This document shows positions 53,468 through 63,171 of a stretch of 64,000 nt of DNA, piece after piece. A program made the position numbers and the translations under genes. This stretch comes from Konateibacter massiliensis (GTDB lineage Bacteria; Bacillota; Clostridia; Lachnospirales; Lachnospiraceae): positions 1,142,269 to 1,206,268 of the forward strand of contig NZ_LT860099.1 in the NCBI RefSeq assembly GCF_900184995.1. Reading direction: 5' to 3'. The number at the start of each line of letters is the position of its first letter. The stretch's first letter is position 1. The notes under the pieces were generated by a model, which saw nothing but the letters and a program-made list of their open reading frames with translations, did no database searches and was not told the origin of the DNA.

Positions 53468-53513
53468 GTAAAAGACCTCATACAAAGGATAAATTCCTCT
53501 GTACAAGGTCTGT
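53468..53513. repeat. AGACCT...AGGTCT hairpin repeat, copy 2
   Basis: AGACCTTGTACAGA pairs with TTGTATGAGGTCT around a loop; T-runs lie on the minus side. Same arms as 42652-42697. Between it and purL a larger palindrome lies at 53554-53600 (TTTCTGG/CCAGAAA with inner AAAGGC/GCCTTT). Confidence 0.6.
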
Positions 53514-53621
53514 AAAATTTTTTTCTATTCTCTTTTTCCTAAGGCAAATTCAATTTTTTCTGGAAAAGGCTTGGTTGCCTTTCGAGGGAAACCAGAAATA
53601 CCTTGGGATAATCCTAACTTA

Positions 53622-56600
53622 CTACTTAAAATATTCCACACCAGCCTCAAACAGCTTCATATCCTGCTCGCCGTAGATATTAATCGCAACCGCATCTCCT
53701 CTTCGCTCTGAATGTGCCATCTTTCCTAAAACTCTTCCGTCAGGGCTTGTGATACCTTCGATTGCTGCGTAGGAGCCGTTTGGATTCCATTCCTCGTTCA
53801 TCGTCGGATTTCCGTTTTCGTCCACATACTGGGTTGCAACCTGTCCGTTTTCAAACAACTTCTGGAGCCACTTTTCATTGGCAACGAAGCGTCCTTCTCC
53901 GTGAGAAGCCGGATTACAGTAAGTCTTTCCTAACTCTGCCTTTAACAGCCACGGTGAATTGTTCGTCACGACCTTTGTATAAACCATCTTGGATATATGG
54001 CGTCCGATTGTGTTCATGGTAAGAGTCGGTGAATCCTCTGTCTGCTCTCTAATCTCTCCGTAAGGCACCAGTCCAAGCTTAATCAACGCCTGAAAACCGT
54101 TGCATATGCCAAGTGCCAGACCATCTCTTTGATTGATCAGATCATTTACTGCTTCCTTGATTTTTTCATTGCGAAATGCAGTTGCAAAAAACTTTGCAGA
54201 GCCATCCGGTTCATCACCCGCACTGAAGCCGCCCGGGAACATGATAATCTGTGACTTGCGGATGCTCTCCTCAAATTCCTTCACAGAATCTCTGATATCC
54301 TCGGCATTTAGATTCTTAAATACCTTTGTGATGACATCCGCACCTGCACGCTCAAATGCACGTGTGCTGTCATACTCGCAGTTTGTACCCGGAAATACCG
54401 GAATAAATACGGTAGGTCTTGCAACCTTATTTTTTGCCACATAAATGCTGTCACTCTTAAACAAACCTGTTTTGATTTCCTTCTCCTCTGTGTGAGAGCT
54501 TGTTGGAAATACCTTTTCCAGTGTGTTTGTCCAAGCCTTTAGAGCCTCATCCACAGTAATAACGGTATCATGATAAGCAAATACCGACTCTGCTGTAACC
54601 TCACCGATTACCGTGAAGCCGCCTGCAAGCTTATCAAGCTTATCCGCTGCAACCTCGGCGATAATTGTTCCAAATTCCACCGCAAATAGTTCCTCTGCCT
54701 TTACGCTGTCCTCTATTTTAATCCCCAGCTTATTGCCAAACGCCATCTTGCTCAGAGAAACCGCTGTTCCGTAAGCATCCGTTACATAGGCGGACACAAT
54801 TGCCTTTTCCTGAATCGCGCTGTGAATTGTTTCATACAATTGCATAATTTTCTCATAAACCGGTAAATCATACTCGTCTTTTTCAATTGTGAATTTTACA
54901 AGCTTATTTCCTGCCTGCTTTAACTCCGGTGTGATGATATCCTGGTAGTTTGCTACGTCAACGGCAAAAGAAGTCAGTGTCGGCGGCACATCAATTTCAT
55001 TAAAGCTTCCTGACATACTGTCTTTTCCGCCGATGGACGGCAGCCCGAATCCCATCTGCGCCTCGTAAGCGCCAAGCAGCGCGGCAAATGGTTCACCCCA
55101 GCGTTTCGGGTCCTCTGTCATTCGTTTGAAGTACTCTTGGAATGTAAAACGGATCTTCTTGAAATCTCCGCCTGCTGCCACAATCTTAGCCACGGACTGC
55201 AGTACTGCATAAACCGCTCCGTGATATGGACTCCAGCTTGATAAATAAGGGTCAAAGCCGTAGCTCATCATCGTAACCGTATCCGTCTTTCCTTTTAATA
55301 CAGGCAGCTTTGCCACCATGCATTGTGTCTCCGTGAGCTGATATTTACCGCCGTAAGGCATCAATACAGAGCCTGCACCGATAGAACCGTCAAACATTTC
55401 CACCAAGCCCTTTTGAGAGCATACATTCAAATCCTGTAAGGTCATAAGCCATTTATCTTTTACATCGGACACCGGCTGTCCTTTGAAATAATTATTTTCC
55501 TGCTCCGGCAGCGTCACTTCGACCTTTGTCTCCTGATGCGCGCCGTTTGTATCTAAAAATGCCCTCGAAATATTTACAATTTCCTTATCTCTCCAAAGCA
55601 TCACAAGTCTTGGTTCTTTTGTCACCTTGGCAACCTCAATTGCCTCTAGGTTCTCTTCCTTTGCGTATGCCAAAAATTGTGCAACATCTTTCGGATCAAC
55701 AACAACAGCCATTCTCTCCTGTGATTCAGAAATTGCAATTTCTGTTCCGTCCAAGCCCGCATATTTTTTCGGCACCTTGTCAAGGAAGATATGAAGTCCG
55801 TCAGCAAGCTCACCGATTGCAACAGACACACCGCCTGCGCCGAAATCATTACATTTCTTAATGAGTCTGCTTACCTCTTCTCTTCTGAATAATCTCTGAA
55901 TCTTTCTCTCTGTAGGGGCATTACCCTTTTGTACCTCAGCCCCACACGTCTCAATGGATTCCTCGGTATGAACCTTAGAGGAACCTGTCGCACCGCCACA
56001 GCCGTCTCGTCCTGTTCTTCCGCCAAGCAAAATGATAATATCGTCTGGGTCTGAATTCTCTCTGATTACATTTTTTCTCGGTGCCGCACCCATAACCGCT
56101 CCGATTTCCATTCTTTTCGCCACGTAGTTTGGATGGTACACTTCTTTTACATAGCCGGTTGCAAGTCCTATCTGGTTACCATAGGAGCTGTAGCCGCTCG
56201 CCGCACCTGTCACAATCTTTCTCTGCGGAAGCTTGCCCTTTAAGGTCTGGTCAAGAGAGAGTGTCGGATCGGCAGCTCCCGTCACACGCATCGCCTGATA
56301 AACATAGGAACGTCCTGACAACGGATCACGGATTGCTCCTCCAAGACAGGTTGCCGCTCCACCAAACGGTTCAATCTCAGTTGGATGATTATGTGTTTCA
56401 TTTTTAAAGCTTACAAGCCATTCTTCCTCTTCTTCGTCTATTTTTACCGGAACAACGATACTGCATGCGTTAATCTCGTCAGATTCCTCTAAATCCTGAA
56501 GCTTTCCGTCCGCCTTTAATTTCCTTATTGCCATCAAAGCCAAATCCATAAGGCATACAAACTTGTCCTCTCTGCCCTTGAAGATTTCTTCTCTGTCCGC

Positions 56601-57371
56601 AAGATATTTCTCGTATGTTTTCACAATCGGAGCTTTATAATAGCCATCCCCAAACACCACCTCTTTCAGTTCGGTTGAAAACGTCGTATGGCGGCAGTGA
56701 TCAGACCAGTAGGTATCAAGTACCCTGATTTCCGTCATGGAAGGATCTCTTTTTTCCTCTGTTTTAAAATAATTCTGAATGTGTAAAAAGTCTTGAAAGG
56801 TCATCGCAAGATTCAAGGATGTGTATAACTCCTTCAGCTTTTCCTCACCCATCGCCTGGAAACCGTCAAAAATAATGACATCAGCCGGATCCTCAAATTT
56901 GGTCACAAGGGTTTTTGGCTTCGTGAGGTCTGTCTCTCTTGAGTCCACAGGATTAATGCAAAAGCTCTTTATTTGCTCAAACTCGTCCTCCGTAACGTTT
57001 CCCTTAATCACGTAAGTAACGGCCGTTTTGATTTCAGGCTCTTCCTCCTCATTCAGCATTTTAACGCACTGAACCGCGGAATCTGCTCTCTGGTCAAACT
57101 GTCCCGGAAGATATTCTACGCTGAATACCTTGGAATTTTCGCCAAGCACAAAGCTCTCCTCGTACAAATCATCTACCGGCGGCTCTGAAAAAACAGTCAC
57201 ACATGCCTTTTTGTATGTCTCCTCTGTCAAATTTTCAATATCATAGCGGATTAACACACGTACTCCAGTCACCGTTTTGATGCCTAAGTAGCTGGCTATC
57301 TCTTCCTGAAGCTCCTTCGCCTTTACCGCGTAGTCCTTCTTTTTTTCCACATAAATCCGTTTTACACTCAT
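53622..57371 (-). CDS. purL: Phosphoribosylformylglycinamidine synthase, single-chain
   Basis: The 1249-residue enzyme joins the synthetase (N-terminal about 1-950; FKNETHNHPTEIEPFGGAAT, GGRTGRDGCGGATGSS and GGKDSMSGSF) to a class I glutaminase at the C-terminus (GICNGFQALI with the nucleophile, SHGEGRFVA with His). It makes FGAM from FGAR, ATP and glutamine, step 4 of purine synthesis. It stands away from other pur genes. Confidence 0.96.
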   Translation of the reverse strand: MSVKRIYVEKKKDYAVKAKELQEEIASYLGIKTVTGVRVLIRYDIENLTEETYKKACVTVFSEPPVDDLYEESFVLGENSKVFSVEYLPGQFDQRADSAVQCVKMLNEEEEPEIKTAVTYVIKGNVTEDEFEQIKSFCINPVDSRETDLTKPKTLVTKFEDPADVIIFDGFQAMGEEKLKELYTSLNLAMTFQDFLHIQNYFKTEEKRDPSMTEIRVLDTYWSDHCRHTTFSTELKEVVFGDGYYKAPIVKTYEKYLADREEIFKGREDKFVCLMDLALMAIRKLKADGKLQDLEESDEINACSIVVPVKIDEEEEEWLVSFKNETHNHPTEIEPFGGAATCLGGAIRDPLSGRSYVYQAMRVTGAADPTLSLDQTLKGKLPQRKIVTGAASGYSSYGNQIGLATGYVKEVYHPNYVAKRMEIGAVMGAAPRKNVIRENSDPDDIIILLGGRTGRDGCGGATGSSKVHTEESIETCGAEVQKGNAPTERKIQRLFRREEVSRLIKKCNDFGAGGVSVAIGELADGLHIFLDKVPKKYAGLDGTEIAISESQERMAVVVDPKDVAQFLAYAKEENLEAIEVAKVTKEPRLVMLWRDKEIVNISRAFLDTNGAHQETKVEVTLPEQENNYFKGQPVSDVKDKWLMTLQDLNVCSQKGLVEMFDGSIGAGSVLMPYGGKYQLTETQCMVAKLPVLKGKTDTVTMMSYGFDPYLSSWSPYHGAVYAVLQSVAKIVAAGGDFKKIRFTFQEYFKRMTEDPKRWGEPFAALLGAYEAQMGFGLPSIGGKDSMSGSFNEIDVPPTLTSFAVDVANYQDIITPELKQAGNKLVKFTIEKDEYDLPVYEKIMQLYETIHSAIQEKAIVSAYVTDAYGTAVSLSKMAFGNKLGIKIEDSVKAEELFAVEFGTIIAEVAADKLDKLAGGFTVIGEVTAESVFAYHDTVITVDEALKAWTNTLEKVFPTSSHTEEKEIKTGLFKSDSIYVAKNKVARPTVFIPVFPGTNCEYDSTRAFERAGADVITKVFKNLNAEDIRDSVKEFEESIRKSQIIMFPGGFSAGDEPDGSAKFFATAFRNEKIKEAVNDLINQRDGLALGICNGFQALIKLGLVPYGEIREQTEDSPTLTMNTIGRHISKMVYTKVVTNNSPWLLKAELGKTYCNPASHGEGRFVANEKWLQKLFENGQVATQYVDENGNPTMNEEWNPNGSYAAIEGITSPDGRVLGKMAHSERRGDAVAINIYGEQDMKLFEAGVEYFK

Positions 57372-57437
57372 AATTTACCTCCTGCTCAAGCAAGCTCCCG
57401 TTTGCGACTTCATCAATCATACACCATATTAATAATA

Positions 57438-57487
57438 TAATACCATAAGATACATCATTAATAAAATTAATATATCTTATGGTATTT
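57438..57487. repeat. A/T-rich palindrome upstream of purL
   Basis: ATACCATAAGATA and TATCTTATGGTAT pair around an A/T loop. It may be a terminator after the DUF1461-type gene or a purL operator; tails are T-rich but not clean. Confidence 0.4.
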
Positions 57488-57514
57488 ATAATTTTTTCTA
57501 ATTATTAATTTTCA

Positions 57515-58213
57515 TTATTCTGCTTTATCATGTTTTCCAACTCGCCAGATAACTGCCGCTGAGATAATAAGCAAAGCTCCAAGCAATATTCCAAATGTGG
57601 CGCCTATCGTTTTGACTGTGTCGAAGAAAAAGCCCTCCGGTAAAATATTAATCATCAAATCGGTCGCCGGATCCAATAACCACAAATCGTTATCAAAAAA
57701 TATATGGTGAAACTGAACAAACACTTCCGAAAAATTATTTGCGACATAAACCGCCGCCAGCGCAGAAAGAACTCCGATTACACAAGTCGCTGCTATAAAT
57801 GCTTTCGGAAGCAGCCTCTTCAAATCCGCTTTCCGAAACACAAGTACAAGAATCGCTGCCACCGTGATTCCAAGTGTGATATTCCGAAGCATAAGCCCCT
57901 GCATAAAAAGCTTCTTCACATCAGCCATATGGAGCTTTTCCCTGTCATTAAAAAACTCACGCTCGCTTTTATCCACGATTGTCTGAATCACTAAATCATC
58001 TCGTTTGTCGATGAGGTAGTCCATCATCTCATCAGTCACGTACAAGACATCCTCCATCTCCATTTTAACGTCATCCAGCACTTCATATTTCGCATATTCT
58101 CTCTCATAAAAGCCAGGGATTGCATATAGTACAATCTGAAAGCTCGTGAAAAACAATGCAAAAATAAATGCTATGGAACCAAGGATTGCCACACTAAAGC
58201 TAACCTTATTCAT
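57515..58213 (-). CDS. DUF1461-type integral membrane protein
   Basis: The 232-residue protein has four hydrophobic segments (about 6-32, 109-128, 138-160 and 200-225) with an extracytoplasmic region between the first two (YVTDEMMDYLIDKRDD, REFFNDREKLHMADVKKLF). This matches the DUF1461/TIGR01906 family of Firmicutes, whose role is unknown. Confidence 0.85.
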   Translation of the reverse strand: MNKVSFSVAILGSIAFIFALFFTSFQIVLYAIPGFYEREYAKYEVLDDVKMEMEDVLYVTDEMMDYLIDKRDDLVIQTIVDKSEREFFNDREKLHMADVKKLFMQGLMLRNITLGITVAAILVLVFRKADLKRLLPKAFIAATCVIGVLSALAAVYVANNFSEVFVQFHHIFFDNDLWLLDPATDLMINILPEGFFFDTVKTIGATFGILLGALLIISAAVIWRVGKHDKAE

Positions 58214-58232
58214 TACAGTCTCCTTTTATATC

Positions 58233-59027
58233 TTACGCCAGCATCATTCTGTCATTTGCAAATTCGCCGCCGCTTGCCTGTTCAAATTTAGCAAGTAAAT
58301 CAGCTACCTGAAGATTTTTCTTTTCCTCACCTGCAATATCATATACCACTCGTCCTTCATGCATCATAATAAGCCTGTTTCCATACTTGATGGCATCCTT
58401 CATGTTGTGTGTAATCATAATTGCAGTCAATTTATCCGTCCGTACAATCTCATCCGTGATGGTCAATACGTTCTTTGCTGTCTTGGGATCAAGTGCCGCT
58501 GTATGCTCATCAAGCAAAAGGAGCTTCGGCTTTTGCAGCGTTGCCATCAAAAGCGTCAATGCCTGTCTCTGACCGCCTGATAAAAGTCCTACCTTGGAAC
58601 TCATTCGATCCTCCAAGCCTAATCCAAGCACCTTTAAGTCCTCATGAAATCTCTCTTTTTCTGCCTTCGTAATTCCCCAGCTTAAGCCTCTTTTTTTACC
58701 TCTGCGGTAAGCAATCGCAAGATTTTCCTGAATTTCCATATTACCCGCAGTCCCCTTCATCGGGTCCTGAAACACTCTGCCTAAATAGTAGGAACGCTTA
58801 TGCTCAGGCAAATAGGTGATATCCATATTATCCAATAAAATCGAGCCGCCGTCAATCGGATACACGCCCGCTATCATATTTAAAATTGTTGATTTACCCG
58901 CTCCGTTTCCGCCGATTACCGTCACAAAATCCTGTGCATTGAGTTGAAGATTCACTCCATTTAAAGCCTTTTTCTCATTAATCGTGCCCGGATTGAAGGT
59001 CTTATATACATCATTAATTTTTAGCAT
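58233..59027 (-). CDS. ABC transporter ATP-binding protein
   Basis: The 264-residue ATPase has Walker A GGNGAGKSTILN, a signature LLSGGQRQAL, Walker B LLLLDEHTAALD and the switch His region (ITHNMKDAI). It overlaps the permease gene by 14 bases and belongs to the three-gene importer ending at 61139. Confidence 0.94.
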   Translation of the reverse strand: MLKINDVYKTFNPGTINEKKALNGVNLQLNAQDFVTVIGGNGAGKSTILNMIAGVYPIDGGSILLDNMDITYLPEHKRSYYLGRVFQDPMKGTAGNMEIQENLAIAYRRGKKRGLSWGITKAEKERFHEDLKVLGLGLEDRMSSKVGLLSGGQRQALTLLMATLQKPKLLLLDEHTAALDPKTAKNVLTITDEIVRTDKLTAIMITHNMKDAIKYGNRLIMMHEGRVVYDIAGEEKKNLQVADLLAKFEQASGGEFANDRMMLA

Positions 59028-60012
59028 CGGAATCAGCCCCTTTCTTGTTTACTAATGCTGCTTTGTTAGATGCTCTTGTACCTAACAGTTTCGGTATTGT
59101 AAGTGCAAGCGCAACAACAATTGCCGTGAGCAGCTTTAAATCCGTGGATTTTAACCCCATCCAAAGCACTACCGCAATAATGATACGGTAAATAACCGAT
59201 CCAAGCAAAAGCGAGATCAGGCGGAACTTAAAGGTTTTTGCTCTTCCCATCACAACCTCACCGATTACAATAGACGCAAGGCCGATTACAATTGTGCCGA
59301 CACCCATGCCGACATCTGCATATCCCTGGCTCTGTGCTACCAAAGCACCTGAGAGTGCAACGAGTGCATTTCCGATAATAAGTCCGATTGCTTTCATCTT
59401 GTCTGTATTTTCACCAAGCGCGCGTACCATCTCCTCATTATTGCCTGTTGCACGAAGCGCTGAGCCGATTTCCGTTCCAAAAAACCAATAAACCAACACT
59501 ACTACCAACGCCGCAAAGATACATCCTACCAAAAGCATCACCCATGCATTGAAGTTGGGAATACTCTGCATCGATGCCGGAAATAAATCCTTTACCAGAC
59601 TGACAACCGTATTAACACCTAAAAACGGAATATTTGCCTGTCCCATAATACGGCTGTTAATGGAGTAAAGTGCTGTCATTGTAAGAATTCCCGCCAAAAT
59701 TGCAGGTATTTTACATTTTGTATGTAAAAATGCGGTAACTGCACCTGCCAATGCTCCGGCAATTACAGAAATAATTAGTGTTGCATAAGGATTCCATCCC
59801 ATATTGACCGCCAGCATTGCACTGACACAGCCTCCCAATGCAAAACTACCATCACAGGTCATATCCGGAAAATCTAATATACGAAATGTTATAAAAACAC
59901 CAATTGCCATGATGCCCCACAAAATTCCCTGCGCACTTGCGGAATGTATAGACCACAAGAGAGGCACAAGGAGAATCCAAAAGCTGGTAAAGCCTTTCAT
60001 GATTGTACTCAT
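59014..60012 (-). CDS. ABC transporter permease (COG4120 type)
   Basis: The 332-residue permease has about nine hydrophobic segments, with FRILDFPDMTCDGSFALGG near the start and ALRATGNNEEMVRALGENTD, a typical cytoplasmic loop. The family accompanies ABC_sub_bind lipoproteins in TrpXYZ-type importers. Confidence 0.9.
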   Translation of the reverse strand: MSTIMKGFTSFWILLVPLLWSIHSASAQGILWGIMAIGVFITFRILDFPDMTCDGSFALGGCVSAMLAVNMGWNPYATLIISVIAGALAGAVTAFLHTKCKIPAILAGILTMTALYSINSRIMGQANIPFLGVNTVVSLVKDLFPASMQSIPNFNAWVMLLVGCIFAALVVVLVYWFFGTEIGSALRATGNNEEMVRALGENTDKMKAIGLIIGNALVALSGALVAQSQGYADVGMGVGTIVIGLASIVIGEVVMGRAKTFKFRLISLLLGSVIYRIIIAVVLWMGLKSTDLKLLTAIVVALALTIPKLLGTRASNKAALVNKKGADSDAKN

Positions 60013-60055
60013 ATTACTTCTTTCCTCCTAAAATACTTTATTTCTGTCTTTAAAA

Positions 60056-60096
60056 AGCGCATTAGGACAGACCTCGTCTGCCCTAACACAATGCGA
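60056..60096 (-). promoter_or_regulatory. Hairpin between binding-protein and permease genes (2)
   Basis: A GC-rich stem around AGGGCAGAC / GTCTGTCCT with outer GCATT/AATGC arms and a TTTTT tail, just after the binding-protein stop. It can act as a partial terminator that favours the binding protein. Confidence 0.7.
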
Positions 60097-60104
60097 TACT
60101 ATTT

Positions 60105-61139
60105 CTAGTTTGCCTCTAAATCTGCCGGAATTTCAACACCAATCTGCTCTGCCACTTCCTTGTTTATGCTAAACTGAAGTTTCGATGCATCCAGATATTC
60201 AATCGGCATCTCTGAAGGCTGCGCTTCTCCGTTTAAAATCTTAGCCGCCTGTGCTCCGGTCAGCTTGCCAAGCTCATAATAGTCAATACCGTAGGTAGCA
60301 AGTCCACCTGCCTCAACCATTCCTGACTCTCCGCAGATAACCGGGATTTTATTTTCATTCGCCACCATCGCTACGGTAGCCATACCTGCTGCGATTAAAT
60401 TGTCCGTCGGTGCATAGATAGCATTCACTTTTCCTACTAAAGACTGCACAACCTGCTGAATTTCATTTGAATTTGAAATTGTTGCGTCTATCACTTCAAG
60501 CCCAAGCTTCTCTCCCGCTTCTTTTGCTAAGTCAGCCTGGATTTTGGAATTTGTTTCACTGGAATTGTATAACACTGCTACCGTTTTTGCATCCGGAACA
60601 AGCTTTACCAATAAGTCCATCTGGTCTGAAATCGGATTTAAGTCGGATGTTCCGGTTACATTCGTTTCAGTTGACTCATTGCTTTTTACCAAACCTGACT
60701 CAGCCGGATCTGTCACTGCCGTCACAACAATCGGAATATCCGAGGTTGCATTCGCACATGCCTGCGCCGCCGGAGTCGCAATAGCAAGAATTAAATCACT
60801 CTGATTGTTTACAAGCTTTGATGCGATGGTTGCACAGTTAGCCTGCTCTCCTTGTGCATTCTGGTAATCGATTTGAAGATTTTTGCCTTCCTCGAAGCCT
60901 GCCTCTTTCAAACCATCTATAAATCCATTATAGGATGCGTCAAGTGCATCATGCTGTACAAGCTGACATACTCCTATTTTGTATACCTTGCCGTCTGCCG
61001 CAGCTTCGGTCGTACTTTCTGTTTCTTTTGTTGTATCTGTTGTAGTGCTTCCTTCCTGTGAAGCAGTGCTTGAGCCACATGCAGCCAGCGAAGCTGCCAT
61101 TGTCAAAGCCAATGTAAGTGATAGAATTTTCTTTTTCAT
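60105..61139 (-). CDS. ABC transporter substrate-binding lipoprotein (ABC_sub_bind family)
   Basis: The 344-residue lipoprotein has the lipobox LAAC with Cys21, a Ser/Thr/Glu-rich linker, and the ABC_sub_bind core (IGVCQLVQHDALDASYNGF, then TDPAESGLV and GIDYYELGKLTG). Members bind aromatic amino acids (TrpX) or unknown small ligands. It is the first gene of the operon, behind a good promoter. Confidence 0.92.
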   Translation of the reverse strand: MKKKILSLTLALTMAASLAACGSSTASQEGSTTTDTTKETESTTEAAADGKVYKIGVCQLVQHDALDASYNGFIDGLKEAGFEEGKNLQIDYQNAQGEQANCATIASKLVNNQSDLILAIATPAAQACANATSDIPIVVTAVTDPAESGLVKSNESTETNVTGTSDLNPISDQMDLLVKLVPDAKTVAVLYNSSETNSKIQADLAKEAGEKLGLEVIDATISNSNEIQQVVQSLVGKVNAIYAPTDNLIAAGMATVAMVANENKIPVICGESGMVEAGGLATYGIDYYELGKLTGAQAAKILNGEAQPSEMPIEYLDASKLQFSINKEVAEQIGVEIPADLEAN

Positions 61140-61169
61140 AAATTATCCTTCTCCTTGATTTTATTTATA

Positions 61170-61203
61170 ACAAGTAAAACTGTTTGCAGCTTTATCTTGT
61201 TTA
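61170..61203. repeat. ACAAG...CTTGT palindromic repeat, copy 3
   Basis: ACAAGTAAAACTG, short loop, CAGCTTTATCTTGTT; lies within the 5' leader of the ABC importer operon. Copies 1 and 2 are at 28557 and 31053. Confidence 0.55.
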
Positions 61204-61247
61204 ACAGTCTAAAGCGCAACACTTTAATTCGTTAAAATACTATAAGA

Positions 61248-61276
61248 AATATACTACAAATCTCGCTCACAGTCAA
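61248..61276 (-). promoter_or_regulatory. Promoter of the TrpXYZ-type importer operon
   Basis: TTGACT and TATATT with a 17-base spacer on the minus strand, about 109 bases before the start codon; the leader contains the palindromic repeat. Confidence 0.7.
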
Positions 61277-61288
61277 GTTAATCTTGCA

Positions 61289-62209
61289 CTATATCTTGTT
61301 TACAACGTAGATACCCAGACACACACATACAAGCGCAATCAAATTCTGTATGCTCATAATGCTGTCCCCCAAAAATACAGCCGATAAAATTGTTCCAAAA
61401 ATCGGTATGGCAAAATTAAAAACCGCAATTTTACTCGGTTGATTATATTTTAACAGCGTCGTCCAAATTGAGAATGCCACAGCCGAAACAAGGGATAAAT
61501 AAATCAAAAGAATATAACCGTTCACCGAGCTGCTGCTAAGCGTTCCCCCCGATACACCTCCGATTGCCGCAAGCAATATGCCACCCAAAATCATCTGATA
61601 GCCGGTGAGCATAACGGGATTTATTTTCCTTGCCACAACCTTGCTTATCATCGCCCCCAAAGCCGCGCTGAACGTGGACAAGAGCATCACTACATCCCCC
61701 AGAATACGAAAGCCTCCAAGCGCTCCTCCATCTTTTAAATTGATAATGATAATACCCGCAAACCCAATCAGACAGCCCGCAAGCTTTCTCACCGTTATCT
61801 TGTCATCCTGAAACATGATATGGGAAATAAAAACACTGAAAAAGGTAATCGTTGTCGCAAGTATCGCCCCCTTTGCCCCGGTTATATGGGAAAGCCCTAT
61901 GTAAAAAAATAAATACTGCAAGCCCGTCTGCACAACTCCCGTAATCAAAATTCCTTTGACTTGGTTTTTCTGAGGCAGTACCACCTTTTTAATCGATATA
62001 AAATACGCCGCCAGCGTGAGCACTCCCGCCAAGGTAAAACGAAGTCCTGCCAAAAGCATAGTCGCTCCGATTTCTCCGTTTAAAATCCCAAAATATTCAT
62101 AGCTTATCTTAACGCCGGGGAACGCACTTCCCCACAGTATCGTACACAAAACCGCCAGTAAAATAACGGTATATCTCTTCTTAAATATATTTTCTTTCTT
62201 CTCTGTCAT
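61289..62209 (-). CDS. DMT/EamA-family transporter
   Basis: The 306-residue protein has ten hydrophobic helices in two EamA repeats (about 14-150 and 165-304), with CTILWGSAFPGVKISYE and LLKYNQPSKIAVFNFAIPI as landmarks. These proteins export or import metabolites. It is divergent from a LysR gene that probably regulates it. Confidence 0.9.
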   Translation of the reverse strand: MTEKKENIFKKRYTVILLAVLCTILWGSAFPGVKISYEYFGILNGEIGATMLLAGLRFTLAGVLTLAAYFISIKKVVLPQKNQVKGILITGVVQTGLQYLFFYIGLSHITGAKGAILATTITFFSVFISHIMFQDDKITVRKLAGCLIGFAGIIIINLKDGGALGGFRILGDVVMLLSTFSAALGAMISKVVARKINPVMLTGYQMILGGILLAAIGGVSGGTLSSSSVNGYILLIYLSLVSAVAFSIWTTLLKYNQPSKIAVFNFAIPIFGTILSAVFLGDSIMSIQNLIALVCVCLGIYVVNKI

Positions 62210-62236
62210 AACTTAGCCTCGTTGTTTCTAGTTTTG

Positions 62237-62266
62237 TTGGTAAAATAGTTTTTATTATGTTATAAT
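62237..62266 (+). promoter_or_regulatory. Putative promoter of the LysR gene
   Basis: TATAAT at 62261-62266 with an extended -10 (TGTTATAAT) and a weak TTGGTA 18 bases upstream. It faces the LysR gene, 30 bases before the ATG. Confidence 0.5.
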
Positions 62267-62295
62267 GTAACAAGTATTTATAAGGAGGACTTATC

Positions 62296-63171
62296 ATGGA
62301 TATTAACTATGAATTATACAAAGTGTTTTACTTCGTCGCAATCTCGCTAAGCTTCTCGGAAGCTTCCAAGCAATTATATATTTCCCAGTCTGCTGTCAGC
62401 CAGTCCATCAAGGTACTGGAAAAAAAGTTGAATCAGCCATTGTTTATCCGAAGTACCAAACGAGTTCAGCTTACACCGGAGGGGGAAATCCTGCTGCGTC
62501 ACATCGAACCTGCCATGAACCTGATCAAGAGAGGCGAGGCACAAATTTTAGATGCCAACACCCTTGGTGGGGGTCAGCTTCGAATCGGCGCAAGCGATAC
62601 GATATGCCGCTATTTTCTTGTGCCGTACTTAAATCGTTTTCACAAGGAATATCCAAATGTTCATATTAAGGTTACAAACCAGACCTCAATTAAATGTGTG
62701 GATTTGCTAGATAGTGGACAAGTAGATTTGATTGTAACAAACTTCCCGAATTCACAGCTTCATAACACCAATCAAATCAAGGTGATTAAGGAATTTAGGG
62801 ATGTCTTTATCGCAAGCAGAAAGCACTTTATGCTGGATAACAAAAAAGTTACCTTGCAGGAGCTTCAGACCCACCCTATCCTTATGCTTGATAGAAACAG
62901 TACCACAAGTGAGTTTGTCCATCATATTTTCCAGCAGCACCAACTTGATTTGGTGCCGGAAATTGAACTTGGAAGCAATGATCTGCTCATCGATCTTGCA
63001 CGGATTGGTCTCGGTATCGCCTTTATTCCGGATTACTGCGTACCCTCCGACAATAGCGATTTATACACAGTCGACTTGGACGTTGAACTTCCAAGCCGCC
63101 AAATTGTAGTCGTTCACAATCAGCATCTTCCTGTTTCACAGGCAGCCGAAAAATTCATCGGTTATTTCTGA
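62296..63171 (+). CDS. LysR-family transcriptional regulator
   Basis: The 291-residue protein has an N-terminal HTH (LSFSEASKQLYISQSAVSQS, then LEKKLNQPLFIRSTKRVQLT) and a substrate-binding domain. It is divergent from the DMT transporter and likely controls it. Its 3' end overlaps the convergent helicase gene by 17 bases. Confidence 0.93.
   Translation: MDINYELYKVFYFVAISLSFSEASKQLYISQSAVSQSIKVLEKKLNQPLFIRSTKRVQLTPEGEILLRHIEPAMNLIKRGEAQILDANTLGGGQLRIGASDTICRYFLVPYLNRFHKEYPNVHIKVTNQTSIKCVDLLDSGQVDLIVTNFPNSQLHNTNQIKVIKEFRDVFIASRKHFMLDNKKVTLQELQTHPILMLDRNSTTSEFVHHIFQQHQLDLVPEIELGSNDLLIDLARIGLGIAFIPDYCVPSDNSDLYTVDLDVELPSRQIVVVHNQHLPVSQAAEKFIGYF

Noticed and set aside
53554-53600. Palindrome TTTCTGG...CCAGAAA as purL terminator
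   Set aside because: Stem is convincing, but neither side has a T-run, so a terminator call is not supported.
57372-57514. Purine riboswitch ahead of purL
   Set aside because: The gap is A/T-rich with one palindrome; the conserved purine aptamer loops are not visible.
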